Shown in pieces: positions 6,769 to 13,609 of a DNA stretch of 15,263 bases (positions are counted from its first letter, which is position 1; the number at the start of each line of letters is the position of its first letter). The notes below the pieces were generated by a model. The model was not told the origin of the DNA. It worked only from the letters and a program-made list of their open reading frames with translations, and searched no databases. The DNA is from Chitinophagaceae bacterium UBA3961. Its GTDB lineage: Bacteria > Bacteroidota > Bacteroidia > Chitinophagales > Chitinophagaceae. Location of the stretch: assembly GCA_002385265.1 (NCBI GenBank), contig DGDD01000165.1:1-15263 (forward strand), read 5' to 3'. Position numbers and translations under genes: made by a program.

Positions 6769-7017
6769 CTACCAAAAAGTATAATTAAACTCCTCTCCGG
6801 AAACCGCTTTCGTATCAATATCAATAAACCTATCCGGTTTAAGACTCATCCTCAAAACTATTTTTACAATCAAGCCCTTTGCATCGTACGTAAAATACCT
6901 CGACATCCCATTCGCTACAACAATCGATTCAATGCGCCTCATTTCATCATAATTGTAAATCACCTCTCCGCAATTCTCCTCAGCATTGAAATAAGTACAA
7001 ATTTCATTAGTAGGCAA
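6769..7017 (-). pseudogene. Small ORF or gene remnant, 82 aa, no ATG
   Basis: Reads as an 82-residue protein with a plausible composition (CGEVIYNYDEMRRIESIVV, FTYDAKGLIVKIVLR, ending GEEFNYTFW). The only starts are a TTG at 7017 or internal ATGs; the frame closes at about 7054 upstream with no ATG. The YNYDEMRRIESI / FTYDAKGLIVKI pair faintly resembles two YD-type repeats, as in RHS or wall-associated proteins, but it is far too short to claim. It could be the 3' remnant of a larger gene, or a small gene with a TTG start. It sits between repeat cluster 1 and the 57-aa membrane gene. Confidence 0.35.
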
Positions 7018-7053
7018 AATGCTATGTTGAATTAAAGTATGGCGTTTTTGCTT

Positions 7054-7227
7054 TTACTTCCCTCCTTTATAAATAGCTAAGGCGATGGTGGCTCCGGCAA
7101 TTATAATTGCTCCGGAACTTATATGTGTATGTCTTGTTTCTCCGTAACTACTAAATCCATTTATTAACACGCCAAAGCCAATTACAAGAATGGCTAAAAA
7201 CAAGTAGGGGAGTAATTTAGATTTCAT
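7054..7227 (-). CDS. Small two-helix membrane protein, 57 aa
   Basis: ATG at 7227, TAA at 7056-7054. Starts MKSKLLPYLFLAILVIGFGV, with a first helix at about residues 5-24. A polar loop SSYGETRHTHISSG has two histidines. The second helix is at about residues 37-53, followed by the basic end YKGGK. Length, hydrophobic pattern, positive N-terminus and an upstream TAACTTTA box 16 bp before the ATG support a real gene. No family is recognised. Confidence 0.6.
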   Translation of the reverse strand: MKSKLLPYLFLAILVIGFGVLINGFSSYGETRHTHISSGAIIIAGATIALAIYKGGK

Positions 7228-7243
7228 TGGTATGCTATTTTAC

Positions 7244-7251
7244 TAAAGTTA
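7244..7251 (-). promoter_or_regulatory. Candidate -7 box for the 57-aa gene
   Basis: TAACTTTA on the minus strand, 16 bp before the ATG at 7227, one base from TAnnTTTG. Confidence 0.3.
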
Positions 7252-7261
7252 GGGAAAAATT

Positions 7262-7512
7262 GTGAAGTGTAGGGGATCGCAGAGTTAGGAGAGTCGCTGA
7301 GCTACGCAGAGGGATTTACGTCGCGTATCTTTGCGTTCGTTGTTACTTTGCGGTAGAGGGAAAAGATTGAAGAATTAGGAAGACGCAGAGGAACGCAGAG
7401 TGAATTTAGAATTCTTCTCCGCGTCTCTCTTTCTCTCCTTCTCTCCGCGATGAATAAGGTTCACCGCTGAGCCCGCGAAGACCGCTAAGAAGTCGCAAAG
7501 AGTCTTTCTTTG
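7262..7512. repeat. Mosaic repeat cluster 2
   Basis: Same modules as cluster 1: word D at about 7277-7311 (GAGTCGCTGAGCTACGCAGA), word B at 7346-7379, word C at 7415-7454 and word A at 7461-7502. Between D and B lies TATCTTTGCG (7326-7335), an exact TAnnTTTG match on the plus strand. The cluster ends about a dozen bases from the stop of the next minus-strand gene. No credible gene. Confidence 0.85.
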
Positions 7513-7513
7513 T

Positions 7514-8233
7514 TTAATGTAGTAAATTATAAAGAAAATGTGCCACCGCTCTCCAACCACTCGTATCAAAGAGAAAAATCTCTACAATATTCTCAAGAAT
7601 GATAAACAAGCCTCCATATAACAAAGCGGGGTGTATCTTTTTATTCTTCAACCAATCCCAGACAAAAGCCACAATAATCAAACTATCTGCCAACACCACT
7701 GCAAACCAAATATCCGGTCTGTCAATACTAGGGAAGTAGTGCCTCCAACGGAACCAAGCAGGCCAAAGCAGCACAATGGTAGCCAACAGCATGAACCGTT
7801 TATGTGCCTGAGGTTTTTTTCGGTAGACGATCCCCAAACCAACAAGACTCAAAAACATCGTTGCCGAGGTAATAGAACCAACAATTGAAGAGATGGCAAT
7901 TTCTCCAAGACCTTCAGCCAGTTCTCGTTCAATTTGGAAAAGAATGGCGGGGATGATTGAAATGGCTGCTCCTAATGCTATAAGTGTAGACCATCTACCG
8001 AGGCGTATATGCAGCCTGTACTGTTTCTCTTGAATGAACAGGCTCTGTATTAAAAAAATAGCAGCCCAATTAAACGCGAATGCAGCATGCAGGAAAATAG
8101 TCCAGGGCCAGGATTTTGAACCAATAATAAGCGGGATAACAAAAGTTCTTGTAAAACCAACAACAATAGCAAAAAGCCCGATAAGTGCAATAACGGTGAA
8201 GAAGGAGGGCTTTTTTTTCAATTGTTTGTTCAT
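7514..8233 (-). CDS. Polytopic membrane protein with LHxRLG and HKRxMLLAT motifs
   Basis: Integral membrane protein of 239 aa with about seven helices, starting around residues 12, 44, 82, 114, 145, 175 and 203. LHIRLGR (74-80) follows the second helix and HKRFMLLAT (144-152) opens the fifth; paired conserved His/Arg of this kind recur in a broad uncharacterised bacterial family that I associate loosely with DUF2306-like proteins. The histidines raise the possibility of heme or metal binding, not shown here. The frame is open from a TTG at 8239, but the ATG at 8233 is the better start. It lies 17 bp after the DUF3592-like gene, suggesting co-transcription. Confidence 0.85.
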   Translation of the reverse strand: MNKQLKKKPSFFTVIALIGLFAIVVGFTRTFVIPLIIGSKSWPWTIFLHAAFAFNWAAIFLIQSLFIQEKQYRLHIRLGRWSTLIALGAAISIIPAILFQIERELAEGLGEIAISSIVGSITSATMFLSLVGLGIVYRKKPQAHKRFMLLATIVLLWPAWFRWRHYFPSIDRPDIWFAVVLADSLIIVAFVWDWLKNKKIHPALLYGGLFIILENIVEIFLFDTSGWRAVAHFLYNLLH

Positions 8234-8250
8234 GTACAAGATTGAAGGTA

Positions 8251-8763
8251 CTACAACTTTCTCAAAGCATAGAATGCTACAAGCGTAAGGATGATCCCGC
8301 CCATTAACGCGATGTAGAACCCCTTTCTTTCCGTGTTTTGAAATGCTTCTTTTGCTAGCACGATCTTTTTGTTTTTCTCAATTTGAAACACTTCCAGATT
8401 TAGTTGAAAGGTATCGCTAGAATGATTGTAATTGATTTTAATGGTATCTCCAATCCGAAGATCGTAATCTAATTTAGCATAGTCTTCGTTGGGATTGTAG
8501 ACTCCTAAGTTTTGATTCAATCCATGCAGTTTTAAATAGAATGCTTTGTTCTGAAGTGTTCGACTAAAAAGTCCGGCACTCGATGTTTGATAAGTGATGA
8601 CTGCCTTTCTTTCAATTACGCCAACATATTGTTGCGTTTCGTTTAATTTACTAACAGCGTTCTTTCTCATTAAATAGGCACCGAAAAAGCAGCAGGCTGA
8701 AAGCACAAGCATTCCTACAATACTCGCCATTTTTCTGATTCTTACTTTGGTTTTGGCTTTCAT
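8251..8763 (-). CDS. DUF3592-like two-helix membrane protein
   Basis: Protein of 170 aa with a basic N-terminus, one helix at residues 12-32, an extracytoplasmic domain of about 115 residues rich in beta strands (QYVGVIERKAVITYQTSS, IGDTIKINYNHSSDTFQLNL) and a C-terminal helix at about 149-167. The layout resembles DUF3592 proteins, but the match is by architecture only. It lies 45 bp after the secreted protein gene and 17 bp before the seven-helix protein, all on the same strand, so a three-gene envelope operon (9561 to 7514) is likely. Confidence 0.8.
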   Translation of the reverse strand: MKAKTKVRIRKMASIVGMLVLSACCFFGAYLMRKNAVSKLNETQQYVGVIERKAVITYQTSSAGLFSRTLQNKAFYLKLHGLNQNLGVYNPNEDYAKLDYDLRIGDTIKINYNHSSDTFQLNLEVFQIEKNKKIVLAKEAFQNTERKGFYIALMGGIILTLVAFYALRKL

Positions 8764-8808
8764 AGTAGGGTTACTTTTCCTATTTATTTTGTTTGGTAAA
8801 GAGTTTTC

Positions 8809-9561
8809 TCAATTGGTTTTGATATAGATTCCCTCAGCTGTAGCTCCTAACCCAAATGCATCCCGGCAAGACTTGCTCAAATACTTTACCACTGCAAAGC
8901 CCTTGCACAGTTTCACTATAATCTCACAGCCTTCCGAATCGGGAACGATATACCTGAATTGATTTTTATCGATTTTAACGGTGTCTTTATCAATTTGAGC
9001 AACATTCAAGGCAGGAGGTTTTGTTACAGACGTAAGTTCAAAACTGCTTTTTTGTTGATCGATCTTAATCAGCTCGAACTCACCTTGATAACCCTCTTTA
9101 CTATATTTGTACGAATATGTGCCATGGATATTTTCCGGAGATTCTTCAATGGATACAGAGGTGACAGTAGTATCTTTCAAATTCAATTTAACTGCCAACT
9201 GTTTACCGGTTTTAGGGGATGTCCAACTGCCATTGAACTCGCTGGTTCCTGATTTTCCAAGTATTACACCTGTTATCGTTCCATCTTTTTCAAATTCCAG
9301 TAATCGGTACTCGCCATTGCTTGCAATCTCGCCCAAAAGAGGAATAGGCGTCTTGGTTTTTGTATTGAGATAAGTGATCTCGCCAACCACCAATGAGTCA
9401 TCAATAAAGTAATGAAGGAACACCGGAATCTTACTATTCAGATACCCCATCCAACTGATCTCGTTTTGTGATTGATGAGTGAAAAAGTTGATAGATCTCT
9501 TAGAATGAGAATGTGGATTCTGGAGTAGAAAAAGTGGAAAGAGTAGTGTAACTAGTTTCAT
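8809..9561 (-). CDS. Secreted hypothetical protein with repeated beta-rich units
   Basis: Protein of 250 aa with an N-terminal signal-like segment (MKLVTLLFPLFLLQNPHSHS). The remainder is strand-rich: VGEITYLNTKTKTPIPLLGEI, GEYRLLEFEKDGTITGVILG, FNGSWTSPKTGKQL, then IHGTYSYKYSKEGYQGEFEL. The C-terminal module contains three cysteines (CEIIVKLCKGFAVVKYLSKSC). I recall similar secreted proteins in Bacteroidota without an assigned function. The ATG at 9561 is chosen; an in-frame GTG at 9576 lies at the edge of a repeat cluster. A GATCTTTG box within that repeat sits 17 bp upstream. It is probably the first gene of an operon with the two membrane proteins downstream. Confidence 0.82.
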   Translation of the reverse strand: MKLVTLLFPLFLLQNPHSHSKRSINFFTHQSQNEISWMGYLNSKIPVFLHYFIDDSLVVGEITYLNTKTKTPIPLLGEIASNGEYRLLEFEKDGTITGVILGKSGTSEFNGSWTSPKTGKQLAVKLNLKDTTVTSVSIEESPENIHGTYSYKYSKEGYQGEFELIKIDQQKSSFELTSVTKPPALNVAQIDKDTVKIDKNQFRYIVPDSEGCEIIVKLCKGFAVVKYLSKSCRDAFGLGATAEGIYIKTN

Positions 9562-9565
9562 ATTT

Positions 9566-9850
9566 ATTTGGTTCACCGCAAAGATCGCAAAATCCTTCGA
9601 CCGGAGGTTGAGTCGAAGGGCGTTGAGTCTTTGCGGTAGAGGGAAAAGATTGAAAAATTAGGAAGACGCAGAGTGAGCAGAGACGCAGAAAGGATTTTCA
9701 ATTCTTCTCCGCGCATCTCTTTCCCTCCTTCTCTCCGCGATGAATTGAGTTCACCGCAGAGCCCGCAAAGAGCGCTAAGAAATCGCAGAGAGTTGTTTAT
9801 TCTTCTCCGCGCATCTCTTTCTCTCCTTCTCTCCGCGATGAATAACATCA
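9566..9850. repeat. Mosaic repeat cluster 3
   Basis: A partial word A (TCACCGCAAAGATCGC) is followed by word E with its own hairpin, CCTTCGAC (9594-9601) pairing GTCGAAGG (9612-9619). Then come word B at 9628-9662, GACGCAGAG words at 9664-9690, word C at 9705-9744, word A at 9751-9792 and word C again at 9803-9842. Module order differs from clusters 1 and 2. The region between the start of the secreted protein gene and the stop at 9894 has no credible gene. Confidence 0.85.
9579..9586 (-). promoter_or_regulatory. Promoter-like box supplied by a repeat module
   Basis: On the minus strand GATCTTTG, one base from TAnnTTTG, followed by CGGTGAA and 17 bp before the ATG at 9561. It lies inside the CACCGCAAAGATCGC repeat word, so the repeat may supply the promoter. 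Confidence 0.35.
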
Positions 9851-9893
9851 CCTCAGAGTATATTAAGTATTTTTCCAATTTCCATACTTTACA

Positions 9894-10499
9894 CTACTTA
9901 AAGAAAGGTCGTTCATCACTAGGCAAGCATTCGCTTCCGAATTTTTCGAAGAGTGCGTCTACTTGACTGTTCATTTCAAAGAAATCTAAAATACGGATAT
10001 TTCCATTGAGTTTGTCCACCAAACAATCTGCGAATTTTGAAACGTCTAATTTTTCGATAAGCTCCGGGTTCTTGTTCATATTTGCCTCCAATCTTTCTTT
10101 CAATTTAGATCTTAGTTTAGGAGTGAATATAAGCAACGCGTTAGTATCAGCAATACTGGAGCGGATGCAAGAAATAAGAAGTTGCGAATATTGCATTTGG
10201 AAGGGCAATGACGCATCGCCGAAGTCATGATGATTTTTGAAAGAGCTAATTAAGGCAGTATCAGATGCAGCCATTTCATTGATCTTTGGAACCAAACAGT
10301 CGCAGGCTTTTATTGAGTCAACTCCCGATCCCACAAGCTCATTAATAACTGAGTGGCAGTCTTCTTTGGTGATCAAAGTATCGGTTTTTTGCTCCTCAGT
10401 ATTAAAATAGTTTTTCTTCACTTGATAACAAGTGAAAAGAGAGATGAAGATTCCCAGGTAGATGAGCTTTGTTTTGTTATTTTCTTTGAAATATTTCAC
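9894..10499 (-). CDS. N-terminally anchored Cys-containing protein, unknown function
   Basis: Protein of 201 aa with one hydrophobic segment at residues 11-26 behind a basic start (MKYFKENNKTKLIYLGIFIS). The rest is probably outside the cytoplasm and mostly helical. Six of its seven cysteines fall in the soluble part (48, 66, 68, then in SCIRSS, DCLVDKL and SECLPS), which would allow disulfides. The start is a GTG at 10499, 10 bp after the stop of the neighbouring gene, so co-transcription with 10510-11025 is likely. No family is recognised. Confidence 0.75.
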   Translation of the reverse strand: MKYFKENNKTKLIYLGIFISLFTCYQVKKNYFNTEEQKTDTLITKEDCHSVINELVGSGVDSIKACDCLVPKINEMAASDTALISSFKNHHDFGDASLPFQMQYSQLLISCIRSSIADTNALLIFTPKLRSKLKERLEANMNKNPELIEKLDVSKFADCLVDKLNGNIRILDFFEMNSQVDALFEKFGSECLPSDERPFFK

Positions 10500-10509
10500 C
10501 TAAGAATTT

Positions 10510-11025
10510 TTACTTTTTTGAATATTTGGCCACCAGTTTTAGTGTATTCACATAATCTGTTTCAAACTCAATGGTTCGAATGTCATTTGGCCTAAAATCC
10601 ATCTGTCTAGTCCATATTGCCTTCGGATTGATATAGTCAATTGTAAGTTTAGCCGATGAGATGGAGTGTAACTTTCCCAAATAGCAGGCTTTTTCTGACT
10701 TTAATTCAAATTGGAAAATTCCATAGTTTTTGGTTAAATAGGAGAGAATTGAGCCCAAATCTGATAAAGGGAAATCAACCAAATTTGAAATGTGCTGTTT
10801 CTTTAGTTTTATTGCTTTTTCCGCAAATAGTTCCTTATCTCCCCTCCGATACTCTTTTATGTTTTTGATTCGAAGAATGATATACCCATCCATGACGTAG
10901 TCGTGTACATTGAATTTTAGTAAGATCCAGTTTTCACTAAAGTCAATTAAGAATCCTCGAATGGGTGTCGGTCGATCGGTGTACTCAACAGTGATCAGTT
11001 TACCGATATTCCTCCTTGTAAGCAT
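10510..11025 (-). CDS. Protein with two Sm-like halves
   Basis: Protein of 171 aa, no signal or membrane segment. Residues 5-60 (GKLITVEYTDRPTPIRGFL, NWILLKFNVHDYVMDGYIIL, IKNIKEYRR) and 105-168 (FELKSEKACYLGKLHSI, AKLTIDYINP, MDFRPNDIRTIEFETDYVNT) read as two similar five-strand units. Each has a solvent-facing strand followed by a 'dy.i...dI..i' ending, as in Sm/LSm barrels. They are joined by a Lys-rich helical linker (65-100). The Sm comparison is by pattern only; RNA binding is not shown. No promoter was found. Confidence 0.75.
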   Translation of the reverse strand: MLTRRNIGKLITVEYTDRPTPIRGFLIDFSENWILLKFNVHDYVMDGYIILRIKNIKEYRRGDKELFAEKAIKLKKQHISNLVDFPLSDLGSILSYLTKNYGIFQFELKSEKACYLGKLHSISSAKLTIDYINPKAIWTRQMDFRPNDIRTIEFETDYVNTLKLVAKYSKK

Positions 11026-11084
11026 GAGTTGATTTGATTTTCTCAGTGTGAAATTCGATCTACAATGTTTCAGGCCGGTATGCC

Positions 11085-12239
11085 CTAGAGCCTTATTTCA
11101 TCAATATTATTCGTATACTGTATCACTTTTCCCGTTTTATCTATTAGAATATAAGTAGGAAAGGCTGTTATTCCAAAATCAGTTGTTAGTGCTCCCAGAT
11201 TATAGGGATCCGCTTTGAAAAAGTAGTGTCGGTAACTCGATTGTTGCTCTGTTGCAATTTTTTGAGCCAAGGTAATTTTATCTTCAGGATCCACGCAGAT
11301 ACTTACAATTTGTAACCTGTTTTTCTCCCTTTGATACAATTGGTCGACTTTGGGCATCGAAGCGATGCAGGGTTTGCACCAAGTAGCCCAGAAATCAATA
11401 AGTGTATACTCTTTTTCAATTTCGATCGGTTGCTGTTGGAGCGTTTCAAGACTTATTATTTTGAGTGAATTTAATGTTTCGTTACTGATTTTTTGTATTG
11501 TAATTGCGTTATTGCTTTTTACCTTATGAAGCACCAATTCGTCTTTATTGGTGGTCATTATAATTTCATAAAACTGATTCCCGATTTCCACTAAGTCTTT
11601 TACAGCCTGTACTCTCTTGATACTATTTGGTTGTTTTAGAGTAAAGTTTGATACATAACTGTTGTCCTTTTTAGCAAAGGTTGCTGGATGACTATAAATA
11701 AAGGTTGAATCGTTTAGTTTAAATTTCTTAATGCTCCCTTTTGAAATGGACAGTTGCAGCATAGTATCAGAGGATGATGCATCGTTGTATCTGACGTTAT
11801 TTTTAAACGGAATCAAATGAATGACCGATTTCTCTGACAGCATCGAAGTGTCGCAATATTTTCTTGGCTGGATTTCTTTAGTCCAAATCTTTTTCTTAGA
11901 CCCGGGCATACTAGTGATTTCTGACGATTCAAATTCATTGTTGTGGTTTTCATCCATGCCAATGTAGATGCGGTCCTTCTTATATCCAATAAATAGGTGA
12001 AAGACTGCATTGGAGCACCCTTTATTATACAAAAGGTTACTTAAATAGAATTCTTTAAAGAGAATACGGCCGTTGAACTCGGCCACCAATGCTTCGTTTG
12101 TAAAATTGGTGTTTTGAAGCGGAGTGACGCTTGAGACCTGATAATCGTACGTGTTTACATCAATTGCCTTGATTTTGATGGTGTCATTGGTTGGCGAAAA
12201 AGAACTAAAAAGGCTAAGGAATAGAAGGTTTTGTAACAT
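11085..12239 (-). CDS. Secreted TlpA/ResA-like thioredoxin-fold protein
   Basis: Exported protein of 384 aa: signal-like N-terminus (MLQNLLFLSLFSSFS), a long unrecognised N-terminal region (about 20-260) with a Cys pair (75 and 129) and a calcium-loop-like DENHNNEFE stretch (96-104), then a C-terminal thioredoxin domain. The domain has YTLIDFWATWCKPC with active Cys288/Cys291, a strand IVSICVDP, and the cis-proline segment TAFPTYILIDKTGKVI. TlpA/ResA-type proteins act outside the cytoplasm as thiol-disulfide reductases, often in cytochrome c or protein maturation. The N-terminal extension is common in Bacteroidota members, with unknown function. A GATCTTTA box lies 16 bp upstream of the ATG. 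Confidence 0.9.
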   Translation of the reverse strand: MLQNLLFLSLFSSFSPTNDTIKIKAIDVNTYDYQVSSVTPLQNTNFTNEALVAEFNGRILFKEFYLSNLLYNKGCSNAVFHLFIGYKKDRIYIGMDENHNNEFESSEITSMPGSKKKIWTKEIQPRKYCDTSMLSEKSVIHLIPFKNNVRYNDASSSDTMLQLSISKGSIKKFKLNDSTFIYSHPATFAKKDNSYVSNFTLKQPNSIKRVQAVKDLVEIGNQFYEIIMTTNKDELVLHKVKSNNAITIQKISNETLNSLKIISLETLQQQPIEIEKEYTLIDFWATWCKPCIASMPKVDQLYQREKNRLQIVSICVDPEDKITLAQKIATEQQSSYRHYFFKADPYNLGALTTDFGITAFPTYILIDKTGKVIQYTNNIDEIRL

Positions 12240-12255
12240 TTAGGGTTTGTTTTGT

Positions 12256-12263
12256 TAAAGATC
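12256..12263 (-). promoter_or_regulatory. Candidate -7 box for the thioredoxin-like gene
   Basis: GATCTTTA on the minus strand, 16 bp before the ATG at 12239, two bases from TAnnTTTG. It is listed because the spacing matches the other boxes. The rest of the 12240-12372 gap shows nothing clear. Confidence 0.2.
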
Positions 12264-12372
12264 GTGTTTAATAAAGGATAGTTTATCTAATGCTGCACTG
12301 TGTTCTTTTTGCATTCTTGGGAATTATATTGACTGCAAGTTTGGTCCATGATTAATCTATATTAAGTTAGTT

Positions 12373-12768
12373 TCACCACGGCCCATACATCGATATCAAA
12401 AACGCCGGCTCATCCAAATATTCTCCCGGTGTCAACCAGTTGTGGCCACCGTCTACGTTTTTTATGATTCCAATCATTTCCTGATATGCCGGTACGGTTA
12501 GAAAGCAGCTGTAATCATGATAAGAGCCTGTTTTTACGAGGCATCCGTCTTCGGTGGAATGTCTAAGTGTGACTGAACAATTATTTGATTTTACAAAGGG
12601 TAACTGGTGCAAAGCCAAGTTATTCTCCGGACTCTGTAAGAAGATTTCTATGCTTTCAATTAATTTGCTTTGCTCCTCCTTACTGAATGATGAAATTCGA
12701 ATAAGGTTTTGGGGTGATGCAGTTGGGTGTTCGCCACCACTTGTTACATCTAGAAATTCAAGTTTCAT
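12373..12768 (-). CDS. Hypothetical protein paired with a SUKH gene
   Basis: Protein of 131 aa, soluble, starting MKLEFLDVTSGGEHPTASPQ. A helix follows (SKEEQSKLIESIEIFLQ), then strands with NNCSVTLRHSTEDGC, and a conserved-looking ending GGHNWLTPGEYLDE with the last residues MYGPW. I do not recognise a family. Its ATG follows the SUKH stop directly (TAAATG), so the two are surely translated together. By context it may be a second immunity protein or a partner of the SUKH protein; this is inference. Confidence 0.75.
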   Translation of the reverse strand: MKLEFLDVTSGGEHPTASPQNLIRISSFSKEEQSKLIESIEIFLQSPENNLALHQLPFVKSNNCSVTLRHSTEDGCLVKTGSYHDYSCFLTVPAYQEMIGIIKNVDGGHNWLTPGEYLDEPAFLISMYGPW

Positions 12769-13221
12769 TTATTGTTTAAAGTTCTGTTCTTGTATCTCGG
12801 TTTCGTTGATTCCAATTTGTTGTCGTATATAGTTGTAAAAGGTTTTCTTAGTGTAATGCAGGTGACCACTCTCGTGCCAAAACTCAACAATTAGTCCGTC
12901 ATTTAGGTCAAGGTCAAATCCTGAGAAATCGCCGCTAAAATTATCACCAAAGAAGACAATATTTGATTTAATCTCATAATATTGGTCAAGTCCTAGATCT
13001 TTCAGTGTAAAAAGGAAAGGCTGCACTTTAAACCTGCATTCTCTGATATTTCCGGAGCCAATTTCTTTCAAGTAGGCAATGTAGTCGTGCGGAGCATGTG
13101 GATATTTCTCAATGATTTTAGTTAGTTGTTCTTCTGAAAGTAACTCTTTCCGGTTGGTTTCGTTCTCGCCGTCTTCAACTTCTTTGAGAAACTCAATTTC
13201 TAGTTTATAATTGATATCCAT
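12769..13221 (-). CDS. SUKH-family (SMI1/KNR4) protein, probable immunity protein
   Basis: Protein of 150 aa with a SUKH-like domain: LLSEEQLTKIIEKYPHAP (28-45), HDYIAYLKEIGSGNI (45-59), the core NIVFFGDNFSGDFSGFDL (87-104), then DGLIVEFWHESG (108-119) and a C-terminal helix KTFYNYIRQQI. SUKH proteins commonly neutralise contact-dependent or polymorphic toxins. No toxin gene is visible here, so this is an orphan immunity-type gene. The ATG at 13221 is preferred over a TTG at 13233. Its neighbour downstream abuts it, and immediately upstream lies the cassette-like region. Confidence 0.82.
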   Translation of the reverse strand: MDINYKLEIEFLKEVEDGENETNRKELLSEEQLTKIIEKYPHAPHDYIAYLKEIGSGNIRECRFKVQPFLFTLKDLGLDQYYEIKSNIVFFGDNFSGDFSGFDLDLNDGLIVEFWHESGHLHYTKKTFYNYIRQQIGINETEIQEQNFKQ

Positions 13222-13299
13222 TTCTAAATCCAAGTTGGGGTCGTTTTAATACATTTTTCTGTTCTCCTACTTTCACGGTTGCTTTGTCGGTTCAACATC

Positions 13300-13502
13300 T
13301 TAGGTTCGAGGTTTGCCGTGGGGCCTGAACAGTGTTTCTGTCTTGCGGGGAACTAAATCCTAGTCATCCCGGCCTTTTCTTAGGGATAAGGGTACTGTGG
13401 TAAAGTTAACAACTAAAAGCTAAATAGAATTCGGACAGCCCGATTGTTGCCGAAAGTAGAATCCTGCAGAAGCGGGATTGACATGTATGTCAGCCTAACA
13501 CG
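13300..13502. repeat. Cassette-type spacer, copy 3 (attC-like?)
   Basis: Non-coding. Contains the ~45-bp core TAAAGTTAACAACTAAAAGC plus TAAATAGAATTCGG and AGCCCGAT (13401-13444), about 90 percent identical to the core at 14770-14814. GGTTTGCCGTGGGGCCTG (13309-13327) matches the arm GGCTTGCCGCAGGGCTGG at 14702-14719. GCCTAACACG at 13493-13502 repeats the end at 13908-13917 and fits the integron site consensus RYYYAAC. The stretch 13222-13300 shows nothing clear. Confidence 0.6.
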
Positions 13503-13609
13503 AAAGCTTTTGTGGGCTGCTGTACTAAGTGTAAGAGATTTTAAATTTTGAAAATGCTTTTACGATTTCAAAATTGTCTGTCCAGTTACAATGCCTTTCT
13601 ATTTGATAG
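13493..13609. repeat. Second, coreless spacer after the 84-aa gene
   Basis: Begins with GCCTAACACG followed by GAAAG, then AGAGATTTTAAATTTTG (13534-13550). This resembles the spacer at 13908 on (GCCTAACACGCGAAGG, then GGAGATTTTATATTTGTG). It lacks the 45-bp core. Together with the preceding spacer it makes two tandem spacers without a gene between them. Confidence 0.45.

Noticed and set aside
6300..9850. Insertion sequences behind the repeat clusters
   Set aside because: No transposase reading frame, terminal inverted repeats or target duplications are visible; a trans-mobilised element remains possible.
12240..12372. Short frame MDQTCSQYNSQECKKNTVQH in the gap before the thioredoxin-like gene
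   Set aside because: Only 20 codons, with no ribosome site or other support.
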